NCBI RefSeq assembly: GCF_030816715.1
Contig: NZ_JAUSYH010000001.1
Coordinates: 5,642,001-5,706,000, forward strand
Origin: Streptomyces achromogenes
GTDB lineage: Bacteria; Actinomycetota; Actinomycetes; Streptomycetales; Streptomycetaceae
DNA length: 64,000 nt
Direction of reading: 5' to 3'
Every line of letters starts with the position of its first letter. Positions within the stretch are counted from its first letter, which is position 1. A program made the position numbers and the translations under genes. The notes beneath the pieces are model-generated. The model did not search any database. It was not told the origin of the DNA and worked only from the letters and a program-made list of their open reading frames with translations. Positions 56,514 to 64,000 of this stretch are shown piece after piece.

Positions 56514-57113
56514 TCACCGGTCGTCTACGTCACGTCCCCGCGACCGTTCTGCCGGGAATACGGCATGTTCGTGACGCCCGTCCCGCCGTTCCTCCAGCTC
56601 CTTGACCATGTCCTGGAGCTCGGAACGGATCCAGTCCCGGGTGGCGACCTCGCCGAGACCGATCCGCAGGGCGGCGATCTCCCGGGTCAGATACTCGGTG
56701 TCGGCGATGGACCGCTCGTTCTGTTTGCGGTCCTGTTCCAGATTGACCCGGTCACGGTCGTCCTGCCGGTTCTGCGCGAGCAGGATCAGCGGGGCCGCGT
56801 AGGAGGCCTGGAGCGAGAGCATCAGGGTCAGGAAGATGAAGGGGTAGTTGTCGAAGCGCAGGTCGCGCGGGGCGAAGATGTTCCACAGGACCCAGACGAT
56901 GATGACGATCGTCATCCAGACGATGAACCGCCCGGTGCCCAGGAAACGCGCGATGCGCTCCGACAGCCGTCCGAAGGCCTCCGGGTCCCATTCGGGCAGG
57001 ATCCGGTGCCGGGGCGGCCGCGGCTGGTCCAGCCGGGCCCGGTGCCGGCTGGACGCCGTGGCGCCCACCGGGGTGCGCTCGGCGCGCCCGCCGCTCTCGC
57101 GATCAGGAGTCAT
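56514..57113 (-). CDS. DUF1003 membrane protein
   Basis: A 199-residue protein of the DUF1003 family. After a basic N-terminus and RLSERIARFLGTGRFIVW come two membrane helices (MTIVIIVWVLWNIFA and FIFLTLMLSLQASYAAPLIL) joined by PRDLRFDNYPF. The conserved LAQNRQDDRDRVNLEQD and a long coiled coil (ERSIADTEYLTREIAALRIG) follow. ATG 57113 overlaps the 3' end of the CBS gene by 11 bp, so the two are cotranscribed. No function is established. Linkage to MgtE-N/CBS and CorA suggests divalent-cation biology. Confidence 0.88.
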   Translation of the reverse strand: MTPDRESGGRAERTPVGATASSRHRARLDQPRPPRHRILPEWDPEAFGRLSERIARFLGTGRFIVWMTIVIIVWVLWNIFAPRDLRFDNYPFIFLTLMLSLQASYAAPLILLAQNRQDDRDRVNLEQDRKQNERSIADTEYLTREIAALRIGLGEVATRDWIRSELQDMVKELEERRDGRHEHAVFPAERSRGRDVDDR

Positions 57114-58398
57114 GCGGGCCCACCGCCTCGGTCGCGCCCTCGTCGAGGTGGAACTCGGTCTCCCGCCAGTCCTCGGGCAGCATGTGGTCCAGGACGTCGT
57201 CCACGGTCACCGCGCCCAGCAGCGAGCCCGCCTCGTCGACGACGGGGGCCGCGACCATGTCGTACGTCGCGAAGAACCCGGCGACGACCGGCAGCGCCGC
57301 GTCCGGCGCCAGGGCCTGGAGGTCGTCATCGATGATCGAGCTGACCAGGGTGTACGGCGGGTCGCGCAGCAGCCGCTGGAAGTGGACCGTGCCGAGGTAC
57401 TTGCCGGTCGGCGTCTCGTCGGGCGGGCGGCAGACGTAGACCTGCGCGGCGAGCGCGGGGGAGAGGTCGCGGTTGCGCACGCGCGCGAGGGCGTCGGCGA
57501 CGGTGGCGTCCGGCCGCAGGACGATCGGCTCGGTGGTCATCAGGCCGCCCGCGGTGTGCTCCTCGTAGGCCATCAGACGCCGCATGTCGGCCGCGTCCGC
57601 GGGCTCCATCAGACTCAGCAGCCGCTCCTGGTCCTGCTCCGGGAGCTCGGACAGCAGGTCGGCGGCGTCGTCGGGGTCCATGGCCTCCAGGACGTCCGCG
57701 GCGCGCTCCTCCTTCAGCTTGCCGAGGATCTCGATCTGGTCGTCCTCCGGGAGCTCCTCGAGGACGTCGGCGAGACGGTCGTCGTCGAGAGCCGCGGCCA
57801 CCTCGGCGCGCCGCTTCGGCGACAGGTGGTGCAGGACGTTGGCGAGGTCGGCGGGGCGCAGCTGCTCGAAGGTGGCCAGCAGGCTCTCCGCGCCCTGCCC
57901 GTGCTCCTCCAGCGAGAACCCGGTGACCGCCGACCACTCCACGGTCAGCGTCTCGCCCTTGGCCCGCCGGAAGGCACTCGCCTTCTTGCCCTTGCGGACG
58001 AAGACCCGGTCGATCTCCCAGTCCCGGCGGGCCGGCAGCTGCTGCACCGACACGTCGAGGACGCTGACCTCCTCACCGGTCTCGACGAGCGTGACCCGCC
58101 GGTCGAGCAGCTCCCCGAAGGCCAGCCGCTCGGTCGGCCGCTGCTCGAAGCGCCGGACGTTGAGCACGCCGGTGGTGATGACCTGTCCGGACTCGATGCC
58201 GGTGACCCGGGTCATCGGCAGGAAGATGCGCCGCCGCGTGGACAGCTCGACGACCAGCCCGAGCACCCGGGGCGGCCGCCGGCCGACGCGCAGCACGACG
58301 ACGAGGTCGCGCACCCGGCCCACCTGGTCGCCGTTCGGATCGAAGACGGGGATGCCGGAGAGATGCGAGACGAAGATCCGCGGGGCGCCCGCTGCCAT
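57103..58398 (-). CDS. Magnesium-transporter-like regulatory protein (PRC-barrel-like + MgtE_N + two CBS)
   Basis: A 431-residue soluble protein. The N-terminal part (GIPVFDPNGDQVGRVRDLVV) resembles a PRC barrel and is repeated. An MgtE intracellular N domain follows (LRPADLANVLHHLSPKRRAEVAAAL, repeated DD/E helices). The C-terminus has a CBS pair (GGLMTTEPIVLRPDATVADAL and VVDEAGSLLGAVTVDDVLD). It lacks the MgtE membrane pore, so it is a cytosolic cation-sensing module. ATG 58398 follows GGAGGTG. Same neighbourhood as Rv1232c in M. tuberculosis (from memory). Confidence 0.88.
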   Translation of the reverse strand: MAAGAPRIFVSHLSGIPVFDPNGDQVGRVRDLVVVLRVGRRPPRVLGLVVELSTRRRIFLPMTRVTGIESGQVITTGVLNVRRFEQRPTERLAFGELLDRRVTLVETGEEVSVLDVSVQQLPARRDWEIDRVFVRKGKKASAFRRAKGETLTVEWSAVTGFSLEEHGQGAESLLATFEQLRPADLANVLHHLSPKRRAEVAAALDDDRLADVLEELPEDDQIEILGKLKEERAADVLEAMDPDDAADLLSELPEQDQERLLSLMEPADAADMRRLMAYEEHTAGGLMTTEPIVLRPDATVADALARVRNRDLSPALAAQVYVCRPPDETPTGKYLGTVHFQRLLRDPPYTLVSSIIDDDLQALAPDAALPVVAGFFATYDMVAAPVVDEAGSLLGAVTVDDVLDHMLPEDWRETEFHLDEGATEAVGPHDS

Positions 58399-58428
58399 CA
58401 CCGCACCTCCTTCTCTGCACACTTGCGC

Positions 58429-58476
58429 ACGGACATCCGCACGGGCCTCTCCACGGACTTCTCCACGGAGCGACCG
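58429..58476. repeat. Four 12-nt tandem repeats in the leader of the MgtE_N/CBS gene
   Basis: ACGGACATCCGC, ACGGGCCTCTCC, ACGGACTTCTCC and ACGGAGCGACCG run head to tail from 58429. They lie 30-80 bp upstream of the CBS gene start, in the 261-bp divergent region shared with the lipoprotein gene. Confidence 0.6.
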
Positions 58477-58659
58477 TCCGTGTCGTCAGGGGTGACGCAC
58501 TTCTCCCGAATGCCCGCTCGTGCGGGCTTAAGGCTAGCCCGTCCCGATCGGATACGCCCTGGTGGGCGGTCCGGACGGACTGGCTCCGCCGGTGCTCCGC
58601 GACCCCGGTACGCTGCCGTACGCCGCTCGGCACACCCCCGGAGAAAGGCGACTCTCCCT

Positions 58660-59409
58660 GTGACTGCGATTCCCCAGAACCGTGCGCGCCGGGTCCCGCT
58701 GGTGAGCGCGCTGTGCGCGCTGGCCGTGGGTCTGGGACTGACGGGATGCAGTGAGGATCCGGACGCGGGCACGAACGGGGTGGGCAGACTCCCCGCCCAG
58801 GAGATCCAGGCGAAGACGAAGTCGGCCGCGGGCTCGGTCGACGCGGTGCGCCTGTCGGGGAACGTGGTCACCAGCGGGCGCACGTACAAGCTCGACATGC
58901 GGCTGAAGGCGGACGGCGCCACCGGGTCGGTCACCGCCGAGGGGGCCACCTTCCACCTGCTGCGGGTCGGCGAGCAGCTGTTCCTGAAGGCCGACGCGGC
59001 GTTCTGGAAGCACGAGGACGCCGAGTCCGACGACGGCAAGGACGCGGCGGCCGGGGACAAGCTCGACGGCAAGTATGTGAAGGTGCCGACGGGCGACCCG
59101 TCGTACAAGAAGTTCAGCGGCTTCACGGACAAGGATCTCCTGCTCGACGGTCTGCTGACGCTGCACGGCTCGCTGGACACCGACGGCCACCACGAGCAGT
59201 CCGGCGTCCGCACGGTCCGCATCACCGGTGACGGCGGCTCCGGCGGCACGCTGGACGTGTCGCTGGAGGGCAAGCCGTACCCGCTGCGCCTGGAACGCGC
59301 CGGCGGGGCGGGCACGCTGAGCTTCTCGGCCTGGGGCAAGGACTTCGCTCTCGAGGAACCGGCGAAGGGCGAGACGGTGGACTACGGCAAGCAGCTCCCG
59401 ACGTCGTAG
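58660..59409 (+). CDS. Lipoprotein, LppX/LprG-like (LolA-type fold)
   Basis: A 249-residue exported lipoprotein. The lipobox LTGC places the lipidated Cys at 30. The mature part reads VRLSGNVVTSGRTYKLDMRLKADG, GATFHLLRVGEQLFLKAD and later DKDLLLDGLL, like actinobacterial LppX/LprG proteins that carry lipids in a LolA-like fold. An Asp/Lys-rich insertion lies at about residues 125-145. GTG 58660 has GGAGAAAGG about 11 bases upstream. The ligand is unknown. Confidence 0.75.
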   Translation: MTAIPQNRARRVPLVSALCALAVGLGLTGCSEDPDAGTNGVGRLPAQEIQAKTKSAAGSVDAVRLSGNVVTSGRTYKLDMRLKADGATGSVTAEGATFHLLRVGEQLFLKADAAFWKHEDAESDDGKDAAAGDKLDGKYVKVPTGDPSYKKFSGFTDKDLLLDGLLTLHGSLDTDGHHEQSGVRTVRITGDGGSGGTLDVSLEGKPYPLRLERAGGAGTLSFSAWGKDFALEEPAKGETVDYGKQLPTS

Positions 59410-59445
59410 CGGTGCCCTGTCAGGACGTCGCCGCCCGCCGGGCGC

Positions 59446-60006
59446 CTACTTCCGTCTGCGCTTTTTCAGCAGCAGCTTCGGGAGCGCGGCCGGCGCCGCC
59501 TCGCGTGTCGTGGCCGGCGTGGGAACGGGCGGCGCGGCCAGATCCCCGTCGGGCAGCGGCGAGGTGCCGCCGGTCGGCTCCAGCCGGAGCACCCGGCACT
59601 CCCGGGTCCAACGCTCCGTCATGGCCTCGCCGTCGGGTGCGTTCAGCCGCTTTCCCCTGAGCTCGGCGACGGTCGCCTCCCACGCCTCGGAGCCGGGCGT
59701 GAGTTCGACGATCCGGGCCGTCCAGGAGACCAGCCGGCCGCCCTTGTCCTTGCTGCGGACGGTGACCTCGGCCGAGCCGCCCCCGACGAGCCCCGGCAGC
59801 GGCTGCTCGCCCGGCCCGTCGCCGACCAGACAGGCCGCGCCCTCGTGCCAGACGTGCCACAGCGCACGCGCGGCCGTCTCGCCGGCGCCCCGGACCCAGA
59901 CGAGGCCGGACTTCTTGGTGGCCTCCTCGACGAGTGCCCGCTCGACGAGGGCCTGGTCCCCGTGGGCCCCGTCCCCGTGGGCCCGGCCGATCAGCTCGCT
60001 AGTCAT
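59446..60006 (-). CDS. Hypothetical protein (186 aa) upstream-linked to corA transcript end
   Basis: Starts at ATG 60006, 23 bp downstream of the corA stop on the same strand, so it may be cotranscribed with corA. It has a soluble core with VWVRGAGETAARALWHVWHEG, ACLVGDGPGEQPLPGLV and AEVTVRSKDKGGRLVSW, which suggests a split-barrel (pyridoxamine-oxidase-like) fold. A Pro/Ala tail ends in a very basic cluster (LLLKKRRRK). The fold assignment is tentative. Confidence 0.7.
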   Translation of the reverse strand: MTSELIGRAHGDGAHGDQALVERALVEEATKKSGLVWVRGAGETAARALWHVWHEGAACLVGDGPGEQPLPGLVGGGSAEVTVRSKDKGGRLVSWTARIVELTPGSEAWEATVAELRGKRLNAPDGEAMTERWTRECRVLRLEPTGGTSPLPDGDLAAPPVPTPATTREAAPAALPKLLLKKRRRK

Positions 60007-60029
60007 GCCGCCAGCCTAGCCGGGCGCCC

Positions 60030-61160
60030 TCACAGCCAGCCGTTGCGCTTCAGGGTGCGGTGGATGCCCACACACAGGGCCACCATGGCCGACATGACCA
60101 CGGGGTACCCGTACTTCCAGTGCAGCTCGGGCATGTAGTCGAAGTTCATGCCGTACACCCCGCAGACCATCGTCGGCACGGCGATGATGGCGGCCCAGGA
60201 GGTGATCTTGCGCATGTCCTCGTTCTGCGCGACGGAGGCCTGCGCGAGGTTGGCCTGGAGGATCGAGTTGAGCAGTTCGTCGAAGCCGATCACCTGCTCC
60301 TGGACCCGGGCCAGGTGGTCGGCGACATCGCGGAAGTACTTCTGGATGTCGGGGTCGACCAGCCGCATCGGCCGCTCGCTCAGCAGCTGCATGGGCCGCA
60401 GCAGCGGCGACACCGCGCGCTTGAACTCCAGCACCTCACGCTTGAGCTGGTAGATCCGGCCGGCGTCCGTGCCGCGCGGGGCGCCTTTGCGGCCGGGCGA
60501 GAACACCTCCGTCTCGACTTCGTCGATGTCGTCCTGCACGGCGTCCGCGACCGCGATGTAGCCGTCGACCACGTGGTCGGCGATGGCGTGCAGCACCGCC
60601 GAGGGGCCCTTGGCGAGCAGCTCGGGGTCGTCCTGGAGGCGGTGGCGCAGTGCCCGCAGCGAGCCCTGGCCGCCGTGCCGGACGGTGATGAAGAAGTCCT
60701 TGCCGGTGAAGCACATGACCTCACCGGTCTCGACGACCTCGCTGTTGGCCGTGAGCCGGTCGTGCTCGATGTAGTGGATGGTCTTGAAGACGGTGAAGAG
60801 GGAGTCGTCGTAGCGCTCCAGCTTGGGCCGCTGGTGGGCCTGCACCGCGTCCTCCACGGCCAGCGGGTGCAGCCCGAACTCGGCGGCGATACCGGCGAAT
60901 TCGGCCTCGGTCGGCTCGTGCAGCCCGATCCACACGAAGCCCCCGTCACGCCGCACCTGGCGCATGGCCTCCTGCGGGGTCGGCGCCTGGGCGAACGCGA
61001 CACGGGCGCCGTCGCGGTAGACGGCGCAGTCGACGACGGCCGACGGCGTGGCCGGGTCGCGGGTGGTGTCGTAGGCGCCGTTGTCCGTACGCCCGCCCCC
61101 CTTGCGCAGGGAGGGGCGGGCGGGGCGGACGACGGCACGGAGGTCGCGGATCATCGACAT
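60030..61160 (-). CDS. corA: Magnesium/cobalt transporter CorA
   Basis: A 376-residue divalent-cation channel subunit. It has a large N-terminal cytosolic domain (FVWIGLHEPTEAEFAGIA, HPLAVEDAVQAHQRPKLE) and a long stalk helix (QVIGFDELLNSILQANLAQ). Two C-terminal membrane helices are joined by the selectivity loop YGMNFDYMPE, followed by a basic end (RTLKRNGWL). ATG 61160 follows AAGGAG. Together with the MgtE_N/CBS and DUF1003 genes nearby it marks a cation-homeostasis neighbourhood. Same position relative to mrp as Rv1239c in M. tuberculosis (from memory). Confidence 0.93.
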   Translation of the reverse strand: MSMIRDLRAVVRPARPSLRKGGGRTDNGAYDTTRDPATPSAVVDCAVYRDGARVAFAQAPTPQEAMRQVRRDGGFVWIGLHEPTEAEFAGIAAEFGLHPLAVEDAVQAHQRPKLERYDDSLFTVFKTIHYIEHDRLTANSEVVETGEVMCFTGKDFFITVRHGGQGSLRALRHRLQDDPELLAKGPSAVLHAIADHVVDGYIAVADAVQDDIDEVETEVFSPGRKGAPRGTDAGRIYQLKREVLEFKRAVSPLLRPMQLLSERPMRLVDPDIQKYFRDVADHLARVQEQVIGFDELLNSILQANLAQASVAQNEDMRKITSWAAIIAVPTMVCGVYGMNFDYMPELHWKYGYPVVMSAMVALCVGIHRTLKRNGWL

Positions 61161-61650
61161 GGCAGGCTCCTTCGCGACGAGCAAAGAAAGACCGCCACGA
61201 CGGGTGGAACTGCCCGGAATGGGGACGTCCTGACTTGGCGTCTCCCCGACCATCGAGGCGGGGAAAGAGGTTTGGCACGTCCACAAAGCGGGGAGCACCG
61301 CTCCGTCGCGGTGGCGAGCTTCGCTACTGATTCAGCTGAGACAGATCAGGCAAAACGAAACGAAGTGCTCTTCCGCATGAAGATGAGCGCGAGAGTCGGC
61401 GACCAGCCGGAGGCGAAGAGGCCAGAGCAGTTGCGTCAGTGGTTGGAAGAGCGAGTGGTACTGCACGGGTGACTTCGATCCATGACAGCCCCACCTCCTC
61501 CAGCCGGTCCCTCGTGAGGGAGTCTCGTCTGCGTCGGGGCAAGATCGCGACGCTTCAGCGTGCTGCCCCGAACCACCGGGCCAGAGTAGCAGTCGACCGA
61601 AGTGTCAAGGTGCTGCTTTGCCGCGCACTGACGAGTTCTATGCTCGCCGC
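61161..61650. other. 490-bp divergent region between corA and SUFU-domain gene
   Basis: I see no trustworthy gene. The corA side has several complementary GC segments (for example GGGGACGTCC with GGCGTCTCCCC, 61215-61260) that could fold in the corA leader, but no match to the M-box magnesium riboswitch that I can recognise. The middle (61320-61450) is purine-rich. The SUFU gene promoter lies at the right end. Confidence 0.5.
61639..61644 (+). promoter_or_regulatory. Likely -10 box (TATGCT) of leaderless SUFU-domain gene
   Basis: TATGCT ends 6 nt before ATG 61651, which has no Shine-Dalgarno sequence. TTTGCC 17 bp upstream could serve as a weak -35. The arrangement fits a leaderless transcript. 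Confidence 0.4.
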
Positions 61651-62235
61651 ATGGCTGATGTTCTTCCTCTGGTCGAGGCCCGTCTGTGCACGGCGCTGGG
61701 CGAGCCGGACGCCCGCGCGGCGGTCACCTTCCTCGGTGCGGACCGCGTCGAGGTGCTGCGTTTCCGCGAGGGGGACATCGTCCGCTACGCCACGCTCGGC
61801 ATGTCCGCGCAGCCGATGAGCGACCCCACGGCGGTGCTCGCGGACCCGGTGAAGGGCCCGCGAGCCGAACTGCTCCTGTCCGTCCGACCGGGTGACGCCG
61901 ACACGGACAAGGTGCTCCGTCCGCTCGCCGTGCTCGCCGCGTCCCCGCAGGTCGAGGGTGTGGTGGTGGCGCCGGGGGCCTCCCTCGACGTGGGCGGGCC
62001 CCTGTGGCCCGGCGCTCCGTTCACCTCGGTCCTGGTCGCCGAGCCGGGCGGTCTGGTCGAAGACCTCGAGCTCGACGAGCCCCTCGACCCGGTCCGCTTC
62101 CTGCCGCTGCTGCCCATGACCCCGAACGAGGCCGCCTGGAAGCGCGTGCACGGCGCCCAGGCCCTTCAGGAGCGCTGGCTGACGAACGGGACGGACCTGC
62201 GGGATCCGTCCCGCGGGTCCGTCCCGCTCGACTGA
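61651..62235 (+). CDS. Suppressor-of-fused (SUFU) domain protein
   Basis: A 194-residue single-domain protein of the bacterial SUFU family, whose members include immunity-like and standalone proteins of unknown role. Landmarks are VRYATLGMSAQPMSD, RAELLLSVRP and the C-terminal FLPLLPMTPNEAAWKRVHG. I start at ATG 61651; a TTG 33 bp upstream is possible but overlaps the promoter. No toxin gene lies beside it, so an immunity function is not supported here. It is convergent with the MFS gene. Confidence 0.8.
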   Translation: MADVLPLVEARLCTALGEPDARAAVTFLGADRVEVLRFREGDIVRYATLGMSAQPMSDPTAVLADPVKGPRAELLLSVRPGDADTDKVLRPLAVLAASPQVEGVVVAPGASLDVGGPLWPGAPFTSVLVAEPGGLVEDLELDEPLDPVRFLPLLPMTPNEAAWKRVHGAQALQERWLTNGTDLRDPSRGSVPLD

Positions 62236-62302
62236 CGCTTCGTGAGGAACGTCACCAACGCGGCGTCGTCGGCAGCCGGTTGGCGACAGGGGAGCGCGGG
62301 GA

Positions 62303-63526
62303 TCAGCCGGCGAAGACCGTGACCCCGTCCTCCGTCGCGTGCCGCGGCTCGAGTTCACGTGCCTCCGCGGTGAGCGCCCCGCGCCGGACGACGACCACGG
62401 CCGCGCCGAGCACCGCCGTCACCGCCGCCACCACGAACGGCACGTGGACGTCGGTCCACTCCTCGATCTTCGGCGCGAAGTAGGGCGCCGCCGCGGCCGC
62501 GAACCACCGCACGAAGTTGTACCCGGCGCTCGCCACCGGGCGCGGGGCGTCCGACACGCCGAGCGCCAACTCGGTGTAGACGGTGTTGTTCACGCCGATG
62601 AACGCACCCGACAGGATCGTGCACACGACCGCCGTGGTGTGGTCGCCGTAGCCGAGGAGGAGCACGTCGGCGGCGAGCAGCAGCAGCGAGCCGCCGAGCA
62701 CCCTCAGCGAGCCGAACCGCTTCTGCAGTCGCGGGGCCACGAGCACCGAGGACACCGCGAGCAGCACGCCCCAGGCGAAGAACACCGCTCCCGACTTGTA
62801 GGGGGTCATGTTCAGCACGAAGGGTGTGAAGGCCAGCACGGTGAAGAACGTGTAGTTGTAGAAGAAGGCCGAGGCGGCGGCGGAGGCGAGACCGCCGTGA
62901 CCGAGCGCCTTGAGCGGGTCGAGCAGCGAGGTCTTGCGGGCCGGCTTCGGCTGTTCCCTCAGGAACACCGTGATGCACAGGAAGCCGATCGCCATGAGGA
63001 ACGCGGTGCCGAAGAACGGGTAGCGCCAGCTGGCGTCGCCGAGCAGTGCGCCGAGCAGCGGTCCGCAGGCCATGCCGAGGCCGAGGGCGGACTCGTACAG
63101 CAGGATGGCCGCCGCGCTGCCGCCGGCCGCCGCGCCGACGATCACGGCGAGCGCGGTGGAGACGAAGAGGGCGTTGCCCAGTCCCCAGCCGGCGCGGTAG
63201 CCGACCAGTTGCGCGACCGAGTCCGAGGTGCCGGCGAGGCCCGCGAAGACGACGACCAGGGCGAGGCCGGCGAGCAGCGTCCGGCGGCCGCCGATGCGGC
63301 TGGAGACGAAGCCGGTGACCAGCATCGCGAGCGCGGTGATCAGGAAGTACGAGGTGAAGAGCAGGGAGACCTGCCCGGCCGTGGCGTCCAGCCCCTGGGC
63401 GATGGACGGCAGGATCGGGTCGACCAGGCCGATGCCCATGAAGGCGACGACGGACGCGCCGGCCGTCGCCCACACCGCCTTCGGCTGCCGCAGGATGCTT
63501 TCGGCTCCCTCGTCGAACGGGTCCAT
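62303..63526 (-). CDS. MFS drug-efflux-type transporter (DHA1)
   Basis: A 407-residue protein with 12 predicted membrane helices. It has the N-terminal FMGIGLVDPILPSIAQGL, the loop motif GFVSSRIGGRRTLLAGL between helices 2 and 3, and the motif-C-like ALGLGMACGPLLGALLG in helix 5, all marking proton-coupled exporters. ATG 63526 follows GAGGGG; an in-frame GTG 12 bp upstream is too close to that site. An AT-rich promoter with an operator-like repeat lies just upstream, which suggests regulation by a MarR or TetR protein not in this window. The substrate is unknown. Confidence 0.9.
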   Translation of the reverse strand: MDPFDEGAESILRQPKAVWATAGASVVAFMGIGLVDPILPSIAQGLDATAGQVSLLFTSYFLITALAMLVTGFVSSRIGGRRTLLAGLALVVVFAGLAGTSDSVAQLVGYRAGWGLGNALFVSTALAVIVGAAAGGSAAAILLYESALGLGMACGPLLGALLGDASWRYPFFGTAFLMAIGFLCITVFLREQPKPARKTSLLDPLKALGHGGLASAAASAFFYNYTFFTVLAFTPFVLNMTPYKSGAVFFAWGVLLAVSSVLVAPRLQKRFGSLRVLGGSLLLLAADVLLLGYGDHTTAVVCTILSGAFIGVNNTVYTELALGVSDAPRPVASAGYNFVRWFAAAAAPYFAPKIEEWTDVHVPFVVAAVTAVLGAAVVVVRRGALTAEARELEPRHATEDGVTVFAG

Positions 63527-63572
63527 GGTGTGTCTCACCCCTCGCAGGTAGTTGGTATATACACACAGTAAG

Positions 63573-63585
63573 TTAGCGCAGCTAA
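63573..63585. promoter_or_regulatory. TTAGC-GCA-GCTAA operator-like inverted repeat
   Basis: A perfect 5-bp inverted repeat within the most AT-rich stretch of the window (about 63555-63600). The sequence AAGTTA occurs on both sides (63570-63575, 63593-63598). On the minus strand TTAGCT lies 18 bp from TATATA, a good promoter for the exporter gene, so a bound repressor would block the -35. Confidence 0.55.
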
Positions 63586-63696
63586 TTAATGCAAGTTACA
63601 TGTAGACCCTCGAGGGTGACCGGTTCCACAATCGGTTCCGTCCGGACGGGTGATCGTCCTTGACGTGGACGTGCTCGGGTAGGACCGTGGGGCTCT

Positions 63697-64000
63697 ATGA
63701 GGGGCGAACCCAGTTGCCCGAAGTGTGGTGGCCGGGTCAGGGCTCCCGGACTCTTCGCCGATTCCTGGCAGTGCGATGTGCACGGGACGGTCCATCCGCT
63801 GCAGCCTGTGATCCCGCCCAGCGTCGAGGCGCTCAGTGTTGTCGTGCACCGCACCCAGGTGCCGGTGTGGATGCCCTGGCCGCTGCCGGTCGGCTGGCTC
63901 TTCACCGGCGTGACCTACGCGGGCGACGACCGCAGCGGCGGCCGCGCCACCGCGGTGGCGTGCTCCGGGCCCGGACCGCTGGGCGGCATGGGCGAGCTGA
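63697..64000 (+). CDS. Zinc-ribbon-type protein, DUF6758-like (3' end outside window)
   Basis: About 101 residues are visible from ATG 63697 (MRGEPSCPKCGGRVRAPG), and the frame is still open at the window end. Cysteines in CPKCGG, then CDVHG, suggest a small zinc-binding head. VVVHRTQVPVWMPWPLPVGW and FTGVTYAGDDRSGGRATAVAC follow. The codon pattern is typical of the genome. The RBS is weak (GGGG close to the ATG). The family name is recalled from memory, and no function is known. Confidence 0.65.
   Translation, partial: MRGEPSCPKCGGRVRAPGLFADSWQCDVHGTVHPLQPVIPPSVEALSVVVHRTQVPVWMPWPLPVGWLFTGVTYAGDDRSGGRATAVACSGPGPLGGMGEL

Noticed and set aside
61651..62235. Idea that the SUFU-domain protein is an immunity gene of a polymorphic toxin system
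   Set aside because: No toxin, secretion or repeat-cassette gene is adjacent; neighbours are corA and an MFS exporter.
1..64000. CRISPR arrays, tRNA/rRNA genes, insertion sequences and secondary-metabolite gene clusters
   Set aside because: I looked for regular spaced repeats, cloverleaf-like intergenic segments, transposases and PKS/NRPS domains and saw none. Short tRNA-like elements could be missed without a covariance search.

Overview
The window is a stretch of a Streptomyces chromosome. The sequence is very GC-rich with strong third-position GC bias. GTG and TTG starts are frequent, genes are often linked by 4-nt (GTGA/ATGA) or 8-nt overlaps, and the gene content is typical of the genus: two BldK-like oligopeptide permeases, mycothiol biosynthesis, XRE/DUF397 regulators and HATPase regulators. 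All product names come from reading translations and motifs; no database search was run. Species cannot be assigned. Locus comparisons with S. coelicolor and Mycobacterium tuberculosis are from memory.

Layout. 1-5.0 kb: the end of a GH18-like protein, a small membrane protein, and a minus-strand succinate dehydrogenase operon (small coiled-coil protein, five-helix cytochrome b anchor, SdhA, SdhB) like mycobacterial Sdh1. 5.3-9.9 kb: an orphan solute-binding lipoprotein with unusual charged insertions, then typA. 10-23.6 kb: two complete five-gene oligopeptide ABC transporter operons in tandem, separated by one VOC-family gene. One pair of their ATPase genes carries a near-identical patch that suggests gene conversion. 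23.8-26.3 kb: an S9 peptidase and a tiny membrane protein. 26.3-29.6 kb: a patch that looks recently rearranged, with an XRE regulator fused to DUF397, an anti-sigma-type ATPase, a winged-helix protein, and a decayed Rpn-family fragment abutting it.

29.6-37.2 kb: mshB with a membrane partner, a large disordered membrane-anchored PG_binding_4/YoaR-like protein, and an ABC exporter coupled to a DesK/LuxR-type two-component system behind a striking 15-bp inverted repeat. 37.5-44.1 kb: SirB1-like and GNAT genes, a 7Fe ferredoxin with dapC, two exported proteins (one a lysozyme-like fold), and dapE. 44.2-48.4 kb: LOG-family protein, a DHPS-like paralogue with altered active-site motifs, DivIVA-like protein, 3-methyladenine glycosylase, enoyl-CoA hydratase and DUF3117.

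48.6-54.4 kb: an envelope-stress module with an O-methyltransferase (apparently starting at ATT), an ECF sigma factor, a zinc-binding anti-sigma factor, an HtrA protease and TatB. 54.6-64 kb: Mrp ATPase, DUF1003, MgtE-N/CBS protein, lipoprotein, CorA, SUFU-domain protein, an MFS exporter with an AT-rich operator, and the start of a zinc-ribbon protein. The gene order from mshB to corA parallels M. tuberculosis Rv1170-Rv1239c, so this is conserved actinobacterial core with local Streptomyces insertions. I saw no tRNA, rRNA, CRISPR array, insertion sequence or biosynthetic cluster. The most informative oddities are the ATT start, the DUF397 fusion, the gene-conversion patch, the exporter operator and the non-canonical DHPS.
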